Notes under the pieces: generated by a model
Told to the model about the DNA's origin: nothing
The model's database searches: none
Seen by the model: only the letters and a program-made list of their open reading frames with translations
Part shown: piece by piece, positions 1 through 12,012 of the stretch
Layout of the letters: each line of letters begins with the position of its first letter
How positions within the stretch are numbered: the stretch's first letter is position 1
Program-made: the position numbers and the translations under genes
Assembly (NCBI GenBank): GCA_963693085.1
Contig: OY856410.1
Location: forward strand, 886,176,835-886,240,834
DNA: 64,000 bases
Direction: 5' to 3'
Source: Alisma plantago-aquatica
Taxonomy: Eukaryota; Streptophyta; Magnoliopsida; Alismatales; Alismataceae

Positions 1-2117
1 TTTTTCGGGAAATACCCTATGTCTCACAACTATACTTGATATTCATAGAAACAAATGTGTATGGAACATATATTGAATGACTTGATGATTCAAACAATGA
101 ATACCTATAGCATTGTCATCTAGAGCACATAAATGAGAAATGCATCTCTAGAATCCATATGAGGGTTATCTAGACTCTTTTGTTATTGAACCAATAGAGA
201 CATGCATATCTTATTCATTGTGCAATATGACAAAAGCATCTTCACTAGATTTAGTGGGAGAGTGACGGTTCTATTAGGGCTCATACATACTGATATATAT
301 ACCTTTTAGAATAAACTCCAAAGGTAGTTCCTAGTACCTCATTATGTTTACTGATGCTATCAGTAGATATGACGTTTATATATAATGAAATACAAGTATG
401 AATCTCTTAAAGTTTTCAAGGAGATTGCAAATGAAGTACGTAACTTACTTGGTAAAAGTATTAAGATACATGAATGTGATCAATGTTGAAATATTTTAAA
501 CCAAGAGTTTTAGTACCTTTCGGGAGATCATAATAATGTATCATGATGAACTCCACCTAAAACTCAATGATAGTGTATCATGAAAGTGCATCAGAAGGAA
601 TCATACATTGTTAAGTCATGGTACGATTATCAATAAAATCTAGCTAATTTTTCAATTGCTTTTAGGTATATGCTTAACACTAAACAATGTATCGTCTAAA
701 ATAGTTCAAGAGACACCATATGAGATATGGCATCAGAGGTGTCTTGATATGTCTTTTATAGTGATTATTGATGGATACATATATAAGAAAATAGTTTCTT
801 GAAAATCTTTATCCACAAATCACATAAATATTATTTTGTGAAAATACTACTCTTATCCCAATCCAAGAATAAAGTTGTTTGTTAATCTGGATAACTGTAT
901 TTCTAAAGAGGAACTTAGTTCCAAAGGAATAAGTGAGAGTAAAAGTAGAACTCAAAATATTTGAGACAAATAAGAAAATAATGAACCTAAAGAGGTACAA
1001 AAGGAGCATAGAGAATCACAAGATGTTGTGGAATCACAACTTCCTTATGTAACATACAAACCTTGTAGTTCCAGTAGAACATTCCTTGAGTTTGAAAGAT
1101 TCTAATATCTTATAACTTAGAAAGGTGACAAATTGATCCTAGATGATGAGTCAACTACCTACCTTGAAGCTGTGAGGAACCAAAATATGAGAAATGGTTT
1201 AAGGCCATCAAACCCAAGATGGAGTTCTTGCAAACCATCAAAGTATGACCTTGATGGATCCACCTAAAGAGGTAAAACCTATAATGTGCATTTGGGTCTT
1301 TGAGAAAAAACCAACATGGAATGGTATATTGGTTGCAAAGAGTTTCAAAGTAGTTCAAGGTGTTGAACATGATGAAGTCTTTCAAAAGTTACCATGGTTA
1401 AGTCCATCAGGATCATGTTTGCTATTATAGCTTAGTATGACTATGAGATTTGACATACGTATGTTAAAACCATGTTCTTAACTAGAATAATTATGAATAT
1501 GTGTATGTGACACAACCTAAAGGTTTTATGAATCCATTAATGCAAATAAAATCTATAAGATACAAAGGTCAATATGTGGGTTGAAGCAAGCATCTCTGAG
1601 TTGGAATCTTCTGTTTTTGACAAGACAGTCAAAGAGCTTGACTTGAGTCAAAATGAAGATGAAATCTGTGATCACTAAAGATTTAGTGGGAGCATATTTA
1701 TATTCCACATAAAGATCGAGAATAACGTCCTTCTACAAATATTAAAACTGAGCAAGGAAAATACCTTCTTTTAAGGGCTTAGGCAAAGCATCCTATATGA
1801 TAGGGAATGGGATCTATAGAGATAAATCTAGAAAGCTTCTTGACCTAAGAAAGAGCACACACATTGGCAAGATGTTGAAGGGTTCAACATGCAGGACTCA
1901 TTGAGAGAAAGCTTGTCCATGTTCCATAAAGTTAGTCTCTCAGGAGCCCAGTGTCCCAGTTCTTGTGAAGAATAGGAACACATAGATAGATGCCATATGC
2001 ATTCACAATTGGATCTATCTTGAATGCAATGTTACATACTTATCCTTTTATCTCGTATGTATTGGACATGACGAGAGGATATCCAGTCATCTCATATGTA
2101 TTGGACATGATGAGAGG

Positions 2118-2151
<34 letters not shown>

Positions 2152-2740
2152 CATATGTACTGGACATGACAATAGGGTATCTGTCTAGGTCATTGGATTA
2201 CCAGAATGAATATCCTTTAGTACTTGAGAAGTACTGAAAGGATCCGTTCCTTGAGTATGGTAATAAAGAAGAGTTGGGTACGAGTTACACCAATGCAAGC
2301 TTCCAAACTAACAAAATGATCACAATCTATATTTATGTTTGACCTTAAAATTATATTGTAAGCTGGAAGCGTTCCGAGCTAATGATAGTTTTTTTAAATC
2401 TACAATAGAAGTCGAGTATCTCTATGTTATGAAAACATTGTAGGATATTGTATGGATCAAGAAGTTCATATGGGTGATCTTGTACGAGCTTACAATCATT
2501 GATGACATAGTAGAAATACTGATGGAAACAATGGAGCTACCAGTTAGGCAAGGAATCTTAGATAGCATACTACAATACTTCCATCTCATGTGAAAAGTCG
2601 CACAATGAGGAGAATTGAAAACTTACAAAACACCGACTTAAAACAAATGTTGCTAACCTGATGTAAAAGCGCTTACGTAGTTGAAAGATGTTGGACATGC
2701 TGAGGTCACTTGAAATATGGTTCCTGTGTGATTGACTCTA
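1..2740 (+). pseudogene. Ty1/copia pol remnant (integrase, RT, RNase H)
   Basis: This is a broken polyprotein that once encoded integrase, reverse transcriptase and RNase H. An integrase fragment is readable near 410-470 (FKEIANEVRNLLGKSIK). The RT start is near 1140-1330 (DPPKEVKPIMCIWVFEKK at about 1250-1310), followed by a YVTQPKGF-type stretch near 1500 and an ICGLKQAS-type stretch near 1570-1600. The IYRDKSRKLL / GKMLKGFNMQDS segment of the RT-RNase H connection is near 1815-1900, and RNase H-like fragments continue to about 2650. Stops and frameshifts occur every few dozen codons and I could not find the catalytic YVDD. Function is certainly lost. The lineage looks like the Tork/Angela side of copia because of the PPT and LTR start, but that is inference. 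Confidence 0.7.
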
Positions 2741-2754
2741 AGTGCAAGTGGGAG
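2741..2754 (+). other. Polypurine tract of Copia-1
   Basis: AGTGCAAGTGGGAG lies immediately before the presumed LTR start. The CAAGTGGGAG word directly upstream of a TGTTGG-type LTR is typical of plant Ty1/copia elements. It primes plus-strand DNA synthesis in reverse transcription. Confidence 0.7.
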
Positions 2755-3863
2755 TCTATTGGTATATATGCCCAGAGAGCCAATCGTATGACGATTGGAA
2801 TGTAGCATAAGATACCTAATTTGATAATAATAGAGGTAATTCCATCTATTATGTTTGTATCAGTCATGAGATGATGACACATACATAGTAGATGTCTACA
2901 AAATGATGTTACTCAATGTCTTATGTATTCGAGTACATGACTTATACAATGAGATCATACGAATGTTAAGAGTACATATATTCTTGTTATGTCCCTAGTT
3001 AGATATTACCGTGGAAGCAAAATAGACAACAATAATACATAAGACTAGAGTGTTGTTGACTGATGATAGAATCTCATTAATCATGATATATGATATCAAG
3101 TCAAGTACACAGGTACTTGTTAAAGAATAATGTATCAGACAGACTCACCATGAGAGTGATATATGAAGACCATGGAATGGTAGTCAGAATAATCTCTCAT
3201 AGTCACACTAGTGATTGTGGTTCTTAGACCTAGAGTCACTACATTCATCACATGTTGTTTGGTATACTTTGACATCATCCAACATAACCATGAATAAGGA
3301 TTGCCATAACGATAATGATTGGGTAGCTGTGACACATGGGGATTTGAGTGTGAGTGATGTAGATGGGATTTGTCCCTCCTACAAGAGATGGATATCCAGG
3401 GCCTCTTGATAAGCGAGACTGAGTAATGTACAACTGTACTCATGTAATTCAATATGTGATATGTGAACTCACATGCATCTCAGGCAATATGCTCTAGTTC
3501 AAGGAACATGGATTGAATGGTGAGAGGATGACGATTCCATGCCCCGAGTTCAATCTGGATATCAAAGACAAAGGAACTATACAATCACAGTAGAACCAAT
3601 CATGGATTCTAGGTTGAAGTTGTTCCTCAAATTTCCGAATTGCTTGGGTAGCAATGATGTGTGACTAGGAACTACTCTTTGCTTGTGATGTCATAATTTG
3701 TTATGGACATTCAATGCCAATGTAATTCTAGACCTATAGGGTCACACACATAGGATACACTTGGATTATAGGAGAATTTTCATGGATGATGATTAATTTG
3801 ATTACTAAGAGTGTTTAGATATTTAATTAAATAGCTGAGATTCAAAATTGACTAGCTGGACTC

Positions 3864-4226
3864 TGAACCAACCGGTTCAAGTGTTGAGCCGAGCATTGGA
3901 GTGTCAAGTCAATTGAAATCAATATTGGTTGAACTTTTCCTGAACCAAACAAGTGAAATGACCATTTTACTTGTGAATCAACTATCTCACAATGTGAAAT
4001 TATTGTTTCAATATGTGATACGATTGGTTCACCCTCTATGTTACCCAATTTAGTTACCAATTCAATTGAAACAAGGATTGAAGTTGATGTCATGTTTAGC
4101 ATTAATCGATCATTAAATGCCAATCTGATTCAGAATAGGAAACTGTACGAACCTACTGGTTCACTTTTTGAATCGACTGACTTATGCACCAACCTACTGA
4201 TTGGGTGTGTGAACCGACTAGTTCAC
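3864..4226 (+). repeat. Imperfect palindrome cluster in the Copia-1 LTR
   Basis: Three short inverted repeats with related arms lie upstream of the TATA box: TGAACCAACCGGTTCA at 3864-3879, GAACCTACTGGTTC at 4149-4162 and GTGAACCGACTAGTTCAC at 4209-4226. Partial copies lie between the last two (around 4170-4200). The placement in U3 suggests a regulatory role, which is inference. Confidence 0.55.
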
Positions 4227-4307
4227 TATTTGCAAGTTCCAAAAAATTTCATGTTTCTAGACCATTCTACTCCCATGCAGACTTGGAACCCTAAAACTGA
4301 CCTCCAC

Positions 4308-4315
4308 TATAAATA
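4308..4315 (+). promoter_or_regulatory. TATA box in the Copia-1 LTR
   Basis: TATAAATA followed by GAGGGG sits about 1.55 kb into the LTR, in sense orientation with the element. It is the only strong TATA motif near an expected U3/R junction here. Confidence 0.55.
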
Positions 4316-4863
4316 GAGGGGTACTAGGGGATTCCCAGCACATACATTTGAGAATCAGTTGCTCTAACAATTGTTGTCCTCACTGGTTGTGGTAACCAAT
4401 AAAGAGCTTGAGCAAGTCCTACCCATTAAAGGGAGGGATAGCGAGGGAGAGAACGACTGGGAACAACTATGGGATAGCACGCCGATGACTAGTTCGATGA
4501 AAGAAGGAGACAACTCTTTCTCATTGGATATGGTAGCATAATGTGGAGTTCTCGGTGGTCAGTGTGGACTAATCTAGAGGCAGGAAACTATTTTCTACTG
4601 CCAGGAGGATATCATCAACTGCTATTCGTGGTGCTACTCAGGAGGCCGATGGAGGCGATTGTTCGAGTGTTGTTGTTTCTGCCTGAAGAAGAAGTATGCT
4701 ACTGGAAGGGTGATGTCATTGGACTTACTCTAAGATTAGATATAACTTTGCAAACCTTCCCTCCTAGATACATTGTTATTGACACAATCTTGTCGTTATG
4801 GGAAATAGACGTTTAAATTTTTTTTGGTTTCCCCTATTTATATCTGATCCCGATTTCCCTACA

Positions 4864-5616
4864 CTGGCTTCAAGCTGTAGGAAGACCTAGGATTTCTCTT
4901 ATTGAAAAGAATATAACTACATATTTATGGTAAAATTTTAGATATATCATTCCTAGATATAACATCTTTCTTTAAAGTGCTTATTGTATCCATAGTTGAC
5001 TCAATGTTTGTTGTTAGATTTAATTATAGGATGAGGTAGCATCTTACGAGTCAAATATTTGTTCTTAAATTTAATCATAGGATGAGGTAGCTTCTTAGAA
5101 GTCCACTTAATCTTTTAGAAGAATTTTGTGGTAGTGAGGAGGCTAAAAGAGAAGAAACTTCATGTAAATGATGAAAAAGTTCTTGCTCATTCCACAATAC
5201 ACAATACACAATACAATACTATGGCTGAAGAAAGAACATACTTCAAACCTCACTCTCTTTCAATTAATTTAGCCAAATATAAATCTGTTCTATAAGAGGA
5301 AACTACTAAATCACAAGCAAGTTTATGTAGTGAGTTTGTACAAAAAATACTAAATTCAATGTGGGGGAAACTTTATCTTCTTTCCTCATTTGAAAACTTC
5401 TAGATGTCTAAAGGATACAGTCATGACCCTATATCTCTTCCCAAAATTGGGTTCCATGAAGTAAAAAAATCTTCATTTATTGATGTCAATATATGTTAAG
5501 TTGATCTAGATTTGGGAGATACAAGTTCAATCTAAGTAGGTAGGTATCGTCAAAGTTTATGTGCTTTTTTGGAATCTAGTACAATTACTTGGGCGGATTG
5601 GTTTTGATATTGTAGT
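4864..5616. other. Spacer between Copia-1 and element A
   Basis: AT-rich sequence without a recognisable gene, RNA or element terminus. One imperfect direct repeat is visible: a word containing ATAGGATGAGGTAGC occurs near 5025-5040 and again near 5078-5093. It may be older transposon debris or genomic DNA into which A inserted. Confidence 0.5.
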
Positions 5617-8600
5617 TGTAAAGAGTTGAGATCACCTCCTTACTAAAATTTAAAGGAAATACAAAACATCCACAATTTTAACAAAAATAGAGACTTTGGG
5701 ATGCTTGCATAATATTCCAAGTAAATAAGCACGATTCCAGATACATTGTAAAATGTCAATAGCAACGGAAAAAAATACTAAGCCTTGACATAGCATTCAT
5801 TGCTTACTACATGATTGATTCCCAAAAGATAAGAAAAACAAGATCTAGCTATAGCAACCTAGTCATCCTTTCCAAAAGCTTGAGATCAACTCCTGAGAAA
5901 ACTCCCTTCAAGCTTGTCCTTCTCCTTACACAACACCAACACCTATGTGGTTGGGAAAGCACCCAACAAGAGGAAAAGGAAGAAAAAGTATGTGTCAAGA
6001 TAACTAGTCTAGGATGTTAAGATAAGTAAAGCAAGTATAAAACAATCAAGGGTTCATCCTAAGATGAAAATATCAAAATTATGAGGCTATGTATCAAGAA
6101 AACTCACCATTAACAATTATACAAAAGAAAAGGATTTTGCATGTAAGATTATTATGTCTACCTAACTATGTAGGATTAAGGAACCTACCAGACCTCTAAC
6201 CTTAGGTGAGGGGAGAATAAGACATTCCCAGTCACCTTTAATTTTATGGGGAAAATTATATGTTCCCCAAGGTGAATTTATACATGCCCTTTGTGGGTGG
6301 TTGTACTCATGCACCACTACTTTAATTTAAATAGTACATAACTCTACATGCTAGGAAATAGTTATGGCGAGAATAATTTTATGAAAAAATAAGCATGGCA
6401 GTGGGGTTTAAAACCCCAAACAAAAGATACAATAATTTGATTGGAGGCATAAGAAAATTAGGGTTTCAAGAATAGAAGATTAAGGATCAATTAAGCCTCA
6501 TAATGGAGAACTAGGTTAAGGCATAAATATTCCCAACTGATGTGTGTTAGATGCACATACCTTAGCCTTAAGAGTTTTAGAAACAACTTTCCAACCCTTT
6601 ACACGAAACCAAAATCCACTTGCCCTAATATCATCATTAGGTCTATGAATTAGAACTAGGTATACTCATTAAAGGCTTAAAACCCTAAAGTTACTAACTT
6701 TTTCCACAAACCTTCGAATTAGACCCTAAAAATACTAGCACTGTCTTAGTTAGGGTTTTCTCATCAAAATAACATATATGTTTGTATATTTTTGAGATAA
6801 TGACTTTTAGGCTATTTTTCTTGATTTTCAAGTAATTTAAATCACTCGAAAAACTTTTTTTTGCAAATATCAGAAATAAATTTACAAATAATTTAATGGA
6901 TAGATCTCGATCTCCTGATTTCAAAACATTATTTATTTTCCATTTTGACTACTGGATGATTTAATACGAATTATTTTGTTTCAGCCAATAACAATGTGCC
7001 ACATAGGCACTTCGTACCATAGAGAGGGTGAGAAATAGGGGGTGGGGCTGGGTTGACCACTTGGCCCAATGGGCGATGGCCAATGGCCAAGTCGGCAGTC
7101 CGCCCTTGTTGTCTGCCCACAAGACCGGAGTAAAGCTGGGTAAAGGGAAGAACAAAATAAAATGAAAAGTCATGAATACCCTCACGCGAAAACAAAGTGA
7201 AGAAGAAATCGATCGGGGGTGTTTTAGTAAAATTGCATGGAATCATCCTCCTCCCCGAGCCAGCACCATGGCTACACTTTGTGAGCAGCTATCTTGGGAA
7301 AAATTGGGCAAACCTGGGATTCTAAATCAAATTCGATGTGCATATATGCGATAGAAAGCTTAGAGAATGAAAAACTTGATGGTACCTTTTATTATGCCGA
7401 TGATGGAGAGAGTAGGGAGAGAAGAGTGCCACAAGGTCAGTGTCCATGGCGGCTTGCAGTAGTGTCAAACAAGGACGGAAATCTAAATTAACTTGTGCGT
7501 CGAGTTGCAATGATGTTGGTGAGCGTCAGGGTGGTGGTATTTATAGGCAAGGGGGTCTAAGTTAGGGATTTGATACCCAAGGTGAGAGGAAAGCTTCATC
7601 TGTATTGAATGTTTCCCAAACCTTTATCAAAATACAAAAATATTAGGATAATTAGAAGCAGAATCTTGCAAGGAGTCCAGGGCAACAAAAATCTTTGGAT
7701 TTCGTTGAGTATGGCCTGAGATATTTGGATTTGAAAATTCAAAGAATAAGCAACTTGTACCCAGCCAAACCAAGGTAAGAGATGGCTAGGATCCATCAGA
7801 TTCTATGGACCCGGGTCCACCAATGGATCCCGACTTTTCGATCACACGGGTGGAGGCCCAAACCAAGAATAATTCTAATCATAATCAAATTTCGACCAAA
7901 GTGCTTGAATGTTTTTCTCTCTCCTTTTTTGGAGGCCCAAACAATTTCCAAAATTAACCAAAATTTACACCCTGATTGATTTTGACGTCTAGAATCCAAA
8001 TATGGAATTAGTTTTAGATTTTGTGGAGTTTTAATAGGATAAATAATTCAAATCCCATTTTCTTTTTCCTCCTTAATTAGTGGTGATATGATTCGTTAAA
8101 ATTTGTGAAACTTCACCCATAAGTCTCCCTAAGTGACTTGGATATGATTTTATCATTAATTTCACAAGTTGAGATTATTTCTTTATTTATTTAATAAATA
8201 GAAGATTCTACACACTTTATCCTATTTTACTCATTATTCAAACATTATCCAAATTAGTTGCAAAATTTGCCCAAAGGCTTATTTTATGTTTAGATTACGA
8301 ATTTGGAGTTAGTTTTCCGATTTGAGGGCATTAATAACTTTACTTCACTTTATTGGCCTGATTCCTATTTTCTTTTGATAAAGACATTAATATATGCATT
8401 TATCTTCCAATTTAGTTGATACTTGGCCCTTAAGTTTCTTTTAGGTCAAGAAAAGGAGATTGAGTGCCTAATTATCCTTGTGGGTTTCCGTTTATGATTT
8501 TTGGAACAATATATTCCTCATTATCTTCCTTTATCCTTTAAATCCCATATTACCTCCAATTATTGCATTTATCATCTTCTTTATATATAATTTGGATTTT

Positions 8601-8879
8601 CTCTTCTTTTTCCTATTCTAAAAATTACTAGAAAGTTTTAGTATGGAATATCTTATTATTTTTATTACTTAGTGGACAATTTGCACTTCAGGCCCATTAT
8701 TTAAAACCCAACTGAGGTATTCGTGCATATAACCCTAAATTAAGGATATATGGGAAATATTTATTTGATAACCATCAAAATTCCACTAAATCAATTCCAA
8801 AGACATAGGGATAAAAACAAAGGGCAAATCTTTTAGAAAAGAGTACAAAGAGATACATAGTGGATTTCAGTATGTTACA
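5617..8879 (-). repeat. 3' LTR of element A (3263 bp)
   Basis: It begins TGTAAAGAG and ends TGTTACA, so in element sense it runs TGTAACA to CTTTACA. The start matches the right copy at 13842, and the interior matches 13842-14911 and then 51339-52817 without a gap at the break points. ORFs inside it on both strands (for example 6694-6924, 6971-7246) have no domain and I treat them as chance. Confidence 0.9.
7538..7545 (-). promoter_or_regulatory. TATA box in the left LTR of A
   Basis: The minus strand reads TATAAATA, in element sense about 1.3 kb from the LTR start, a plausible U3/R position. In the right (5') LTR the matching site at 52182-52189 reads TACAAATA, so the copy that would drive transcription of A has lost the consensus. 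Confidence 0.55.
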
Positions 8880-8880
8880 A

Positions 8881-8894
8881 CACTCCACCCCTTA
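8881..8894 (-). other. Polypurine tract of element A
   Basis: The minus strand reads TTAAGGGGTGGAGTG directly before the 3' LTR start TGTAACA. Purine-rich AAGGGGTGGAG words at this position recur in chromodomain gypsy elements, and D has a similar tract. Confidence 0.75.
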
Positions 8895-8915
8895 AAGGAT
8901 TTTGTCCCTGGAATC

Positions 8916-9374
8916 TCATACAAAGAGGGAAGGGTGAGTACGTAACATTTTGTCTCTCAACTCCCAAGTGGTTTCTTCTAAACCATGATATCTCCATAAA
9001 ACCTTCACCAACTTTATCTCCTTATTCTTCAACTGCTTTACTAGGGAGTCGAGGATCCTCACAGGTAGTTCTTCATAGGTTAGATTCTCATGAATCTCTT
9101 CAATTTCAATCGTGAGTACATGAGAAGGATCTTTCACATACTTACTCAACACAGAGACATGGAACACATTGTGAATCTTATCGTAAGAAGGAGGTAAGGC
9201 TAAGCGATATGCACAGTCTCCCACTTTATCTAAGATTTCAAATGGTCCAACATAGTGAGGACTCAACTTGCCTTTTACTTTAGATCTTGGAATCGAACGT
9301 ATAGGCTTGATCTCCAGAAAAGCATAGTTTCCCACTAACAAGCTTACATCAGACCTCTTTTTATCAGAATACAT
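8916..9374 (-). pseudogene. A: integrase C-terminus with chromodomain-like tail
   Basis: 152-codon open piece of the A polyprotein. It carries the integrase C-terminal GPF/Y-type region (LSPHYVGPFEILDKVG) and then a chromodomain-like end (VKVLWRYHGLEETTWE). In chromoviruses this tail is thought to direct integration toward particular chromatin. It is in the same frame as the upstream integrase core piece (9381-9818), from which it is separated by two adjacent stop codons at 9378-9383. The downstream stop near 8916 lies about 35 bp before the PPT, the normal place for the end of pol. No start of its own: it is a fragment of a polyprotein. Confidence 0.8.
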
Positions 9375-9380
9375 CTTCTA

Positions 9381-9818
9381 TCAGTGTTGAGAAGATTTCA
9401 TCTGTTTCTTTACCAGTTGTACCTTCTCGAACATCATTTTCATGTCATCGGTCTTCACCAGGGACCATTCACCAACATCATCCCAATGCAAAGGTAAACG
9501 ACAAGGTCTACGATAGAGAGATTCAAAAGGTGGCATACCAATATTGGCTTGGTAGCTGTTGTTGTAAGAAAACTTTGCTAATTTTAGATATCGATCCCAT
9601 GCACCACCCCAATCCATCACACAAGCACGTAGCAAGTCCTCCAGAATCTGAACTGTTATCTCAGACTGACCATCAGTTTGCGAGTGGTATGTAGTACTAA
9701 AATGCAGATCAGTACCCATCTCTTCCTGAATCAGACCCCATAAGCGAGAAGTGAATTTTGGGTCTCGGTCAGAAACTATCACAGCAGGCACACCATGCAG
9801 ATGAACTATCCACTCCAC
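9381..9818 (-). pseudogene. A: integrase catalytic core fragment
   Basis: 145 open codons covering the second half of the retroviral-type integrase core (rve). The second catalytic Asp sits in VSDRDPKFTS and the Glu region in HSQTDGQSEITVQILED, followed by FSYNNSYQANIGMPPFESLYRRPCR, the conserved segment downstream of the core. The first catalytic Asp lies further upstream in the broken stretch 9825-10000. Integrase joins the cDNA ends to target DNA. It is interrupted, so not functional. Confidence 0.85.
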
Positions 9819-10385
9819 CTATAAATGATCCATCTCAGTAACTTTATATGTGGTTTCGAAAGGCAAGGAATGAGTAGATTTTGTAAGCCGATCAATCACC
9901 ACTCAAACAACATCATAACCTTTCTTGGACTTAGGGAAACCAATAACAAAGTCCATTGTGATCTTCTCCCACTTCCATTCCAGAATTTCAAGAGGATGAA
10001 GAATACCACCGAGTCGTTGATGTTTGATCTTAACTTGTTGACATGTCAAGAACTTTGTGACAAACAGAGCTATATCATTCTTTATGTTCTCCCACCATAC
10101 ACTTTACTGTATGTCCTTGTACATTTTTGTTGTGCCAAGATGAATAGTGTACTTGGACCCATGAGCTTCACTCAGAAACTTCTGTCTCAAATCACCGACA
10201 TCTGGAATCCACAACCTTTGTATCAATCAGACAACACCATCCACTCTGACAGAGAAGTCAGATTACGGTTTTACGGTCAAATCCTTCATCTCTTTTAGCT
10301 CAGAACTCTCTAACTGTGCAGCCACAACTTCTGAGATCCAGGTCGGTGTAACGATCAAGCTGGCCATATGAACACACAACTTGTC
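9819..10385 (-). pseudogene. A: degenerate integrase N-terminus (zinc-binding part)
   Basis: No long ORF survives on the minus strand, but short translated stretches are recognisable: a YTIHLGTTKMY segment near 10110-10150 (His part of the HHCC zinc module), a CQQVK segment near 10020-10045 (Cys part), and EWKWEKITMDF / VIDRLTKS stretches near 9890-9985 containing the first catalytic Asp. Stops and at least one frameshift interrupt it. The plus-strand ORF at 9825-10298 is its antisense shadow. Confidence 0.7.
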
Positions 10386-10741
10386 TTAATCCACTGAATC
10401 GGCAGGATGAGGTCTCCAGCTAGTCACATGCTCAAGGTTTTCCCACACTAAACATCTTAGAGCATCACAAACATCATCCTTCTTGTGACTCAAAGCATCA
10501 ACTACAATGTTCACTTTACTAGGATGATAGGTGTTGTTGAAGTGTAATCTTTGAGGTATTCCATCCACATATGTTGTTGCAGATTTAGATCCTTTTGATT
10601 CAACAGATATCTCAGACTCTTGTGATCAGAAAAGACTTCAAACTTTTCACCATAGAGATAGTGTCGCCAGATCTTCAAAGCATGAACTGTGGCAGTGAGC
10701 TCCAAATAATGTGTAGGCCAATTAGCTTCATTAGGTTTCAA
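10386..10741 (-). pseudogene. A: RNase H remnant
   Basis: Two overlapping open pieces in different frames (10511-10741 and 10386-10568) imply a frameshift near 10540. The first has [19 protein letters not shown] and [11 protein letters not shown], the Glu and Asp segments of the gypsy RNase H; the second has the terminal Asp segment (VDALSHKK). RNase H would degrade the RNA template during cDNA synthesis. Broken and inactive. Confidence 0.8.
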
Positions 10742-11353
10742 CTATCGAGAAGCATATATGATCACCTTTCCATCTTGCATCAAAACACACCCTAAGCCTT
10801 GTCTGGATGCATCGGTGTAGATGACATAGGGTATGCCCTCAAAAGGCAAAGAAAGCACAGGAGCAGAAGTCAGGCTCTTCTTCATCTTCTGAAAACACAT
10901 TCAGGGGTCCATGAGAACTTGACCTCCTTTCGAGTCAACTTGGTTAAAGGTAAGGCCAACTCAGAGAAGCCATTGATAAACCTCCAATAGTAACCAGCTA
11001 GTCTGAGGAAACTACAGATTTCAGATGGTTTTTTTAGAGCATTCCACTTTGTCACAGCTTCTACCTTCACAGGATCAACATCTATATGACTGGTAGAAAT
11101 CACGTGACCAAGAAACATAACTTCCTTTATCCAGAACCCACACTTGGAGAATTTTTCATATAGTTGATTTTCTCAAAGCATGTTGAGTACAATCTATAGG
11201 TGCGTGGGATGTTATTCTAACATCTTGGAATAAACCAAAACATCATCGATAAACACCACTACGAACTTGTCAAGGTATGGGCAGAATACTCAATTCATCA
11301 GGTCCATGAATGCAGTAGGGGCATTTGTCAAACCAAAATGTATGACCATGAAT
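10742..11353 (-). pseudogene. A: reverse transcriptase, catalytic and thumb part
   Basis: The catalytic FIDD box (the gypsy form of YxDD) is encoded at 11242-11253 within VVVFIDDVL. An open piece at 10882-11118 gives FLGHVIST and ICSFLRLAGYYWRFI, the conserved palm-thumb segment, then [11 protein letters not shown] leading to the RNase H tether. The stretch from 11119 to 11353 has stops and frame changes relative to both neighbours. Family identity is clear; activity is not possible. Confidence 0.8.
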
Positions 11354-11932
11354 TCATAATGCCCATACTGAGTTTTGAATGTTGTCTTTGAGATAATCAT
11401 CATCCTTCATGCGCATGTGGTAGTAACCACTTCGTAGATCCATCTTGGAGAATACGGTGGTTGACTTCAGCTGATCGAATAGGTCATCGATGCGAGGCAA
11501 AGGATAACGGTTCTTCACCATCACTTGGTTAAGAATGCGGTAGTCCGTACACATTTGCATCAATCCATCTTTCTTCTTCGTGAATAGGACAGGAGCTCCC
11601 CATGGTGAAACATTGGGGCAGATGAAGCCCATGTCGAGAAGCTCTTTAAGCTGCTTCTTCAACTCATCCAGCTCGACAAGGGCCAAGCAGTAGGGCGGCT
11701 TCGATATCAGTGAAGTTCTGTGTATAAGATCGATGGAGAATTCCACCTCATGAGTTGGTGGCAACCTGGGTAACTCCTCGAGAAAGATATCTGGGAAGTC
11801 CTTCACCACATCAATGTGGTCTAGAGCAGGAGGTGTAGCATCAATAACTATGGAGGCTAGGAAAGCTCTACACCCTTGTGAGACAAGGTTTTCAGCTTTA
11901 ATGGTAGAGATGTCAATTTTCATTCTTCTCAC
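11354..11932 (-). pseudogene. A: reverse transcriptase N-terminal half
   Basis: 192 open codons. After a protease-RT linker ([18 protein letters not shown]) come the RT finger motifs [39 protein letters not shown] and the first catalytic Asp segment [16 protein letters not shown]. It ends by frameshift shortly before the FIDD box. Its frame differs from both the protease piece upstream and the thumb piece downstream, so several indels have accumulated in A pol. Confidence 0.85.
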
Positions 11933-12012
11933 TTCTTACCCTTGACACACATTTTCCCCTCAAAAGGATAAATCAAACTAACCTTGGATTCGTCATAATA
12001 CAAAACTGCTTT

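Larger units (their letters stand above)
1..4863 (+). mobile_element. Copia-1: 3' part of a decayed Ty1/copia LTR retrotransposon
   Basis: The order integrase, reverse transcriptase, RNase H, polypurine tract, LTR reads left to right on the plus strand, which is the Ty1/copia domain order. The 5' LTR, gag and protease would lie left of the window. No long ORF survives: similarity comes only from short stretches in shifting frames, so this is the oldest-looking coding remnant here. The element ends at 4863 in a TACA terminus. No target-site duplication can be tested because the 5' end is missing. Confidence 0.75.
2757..4863 (+). repeat. 3' LTR of Copia-1 (about 2.1 kb)
   Basis: It starts just after the polypurine tract with TATTGG (a probable decayed TGTTGG terminus) and is taken to end at TTTCCCTACA, position 4863. 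A TATA box at 4308-4315 marks the probable U3/R boundary. Boundaries rest on the PPT and on terminal motifs because no second LTR copy is in the window; the right end is the less certain one. ORFs called inside it (for example 4541-4816) have no recognisable domain and are probably chance. Confidence 0.6.

Noticed and set aside
2118..2151. AT dinucleotide run as a possible replication or matrix-attachment site
   Set aside because: A simple microsatellite within decayed copia sequence; no supporting context.
4541..4816. 91-aa plus-strand ORF after the Copia-1 TATA box
   Set aside because: Lies in the R/U5 part of an LTR, no domain, and no second copy to test conservation.
9825..10298. 157-aa plus-strand ORF
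   Set aside because: It is antisense to the degenerate integrase of A, where conserved integrase words read on the minus strand.
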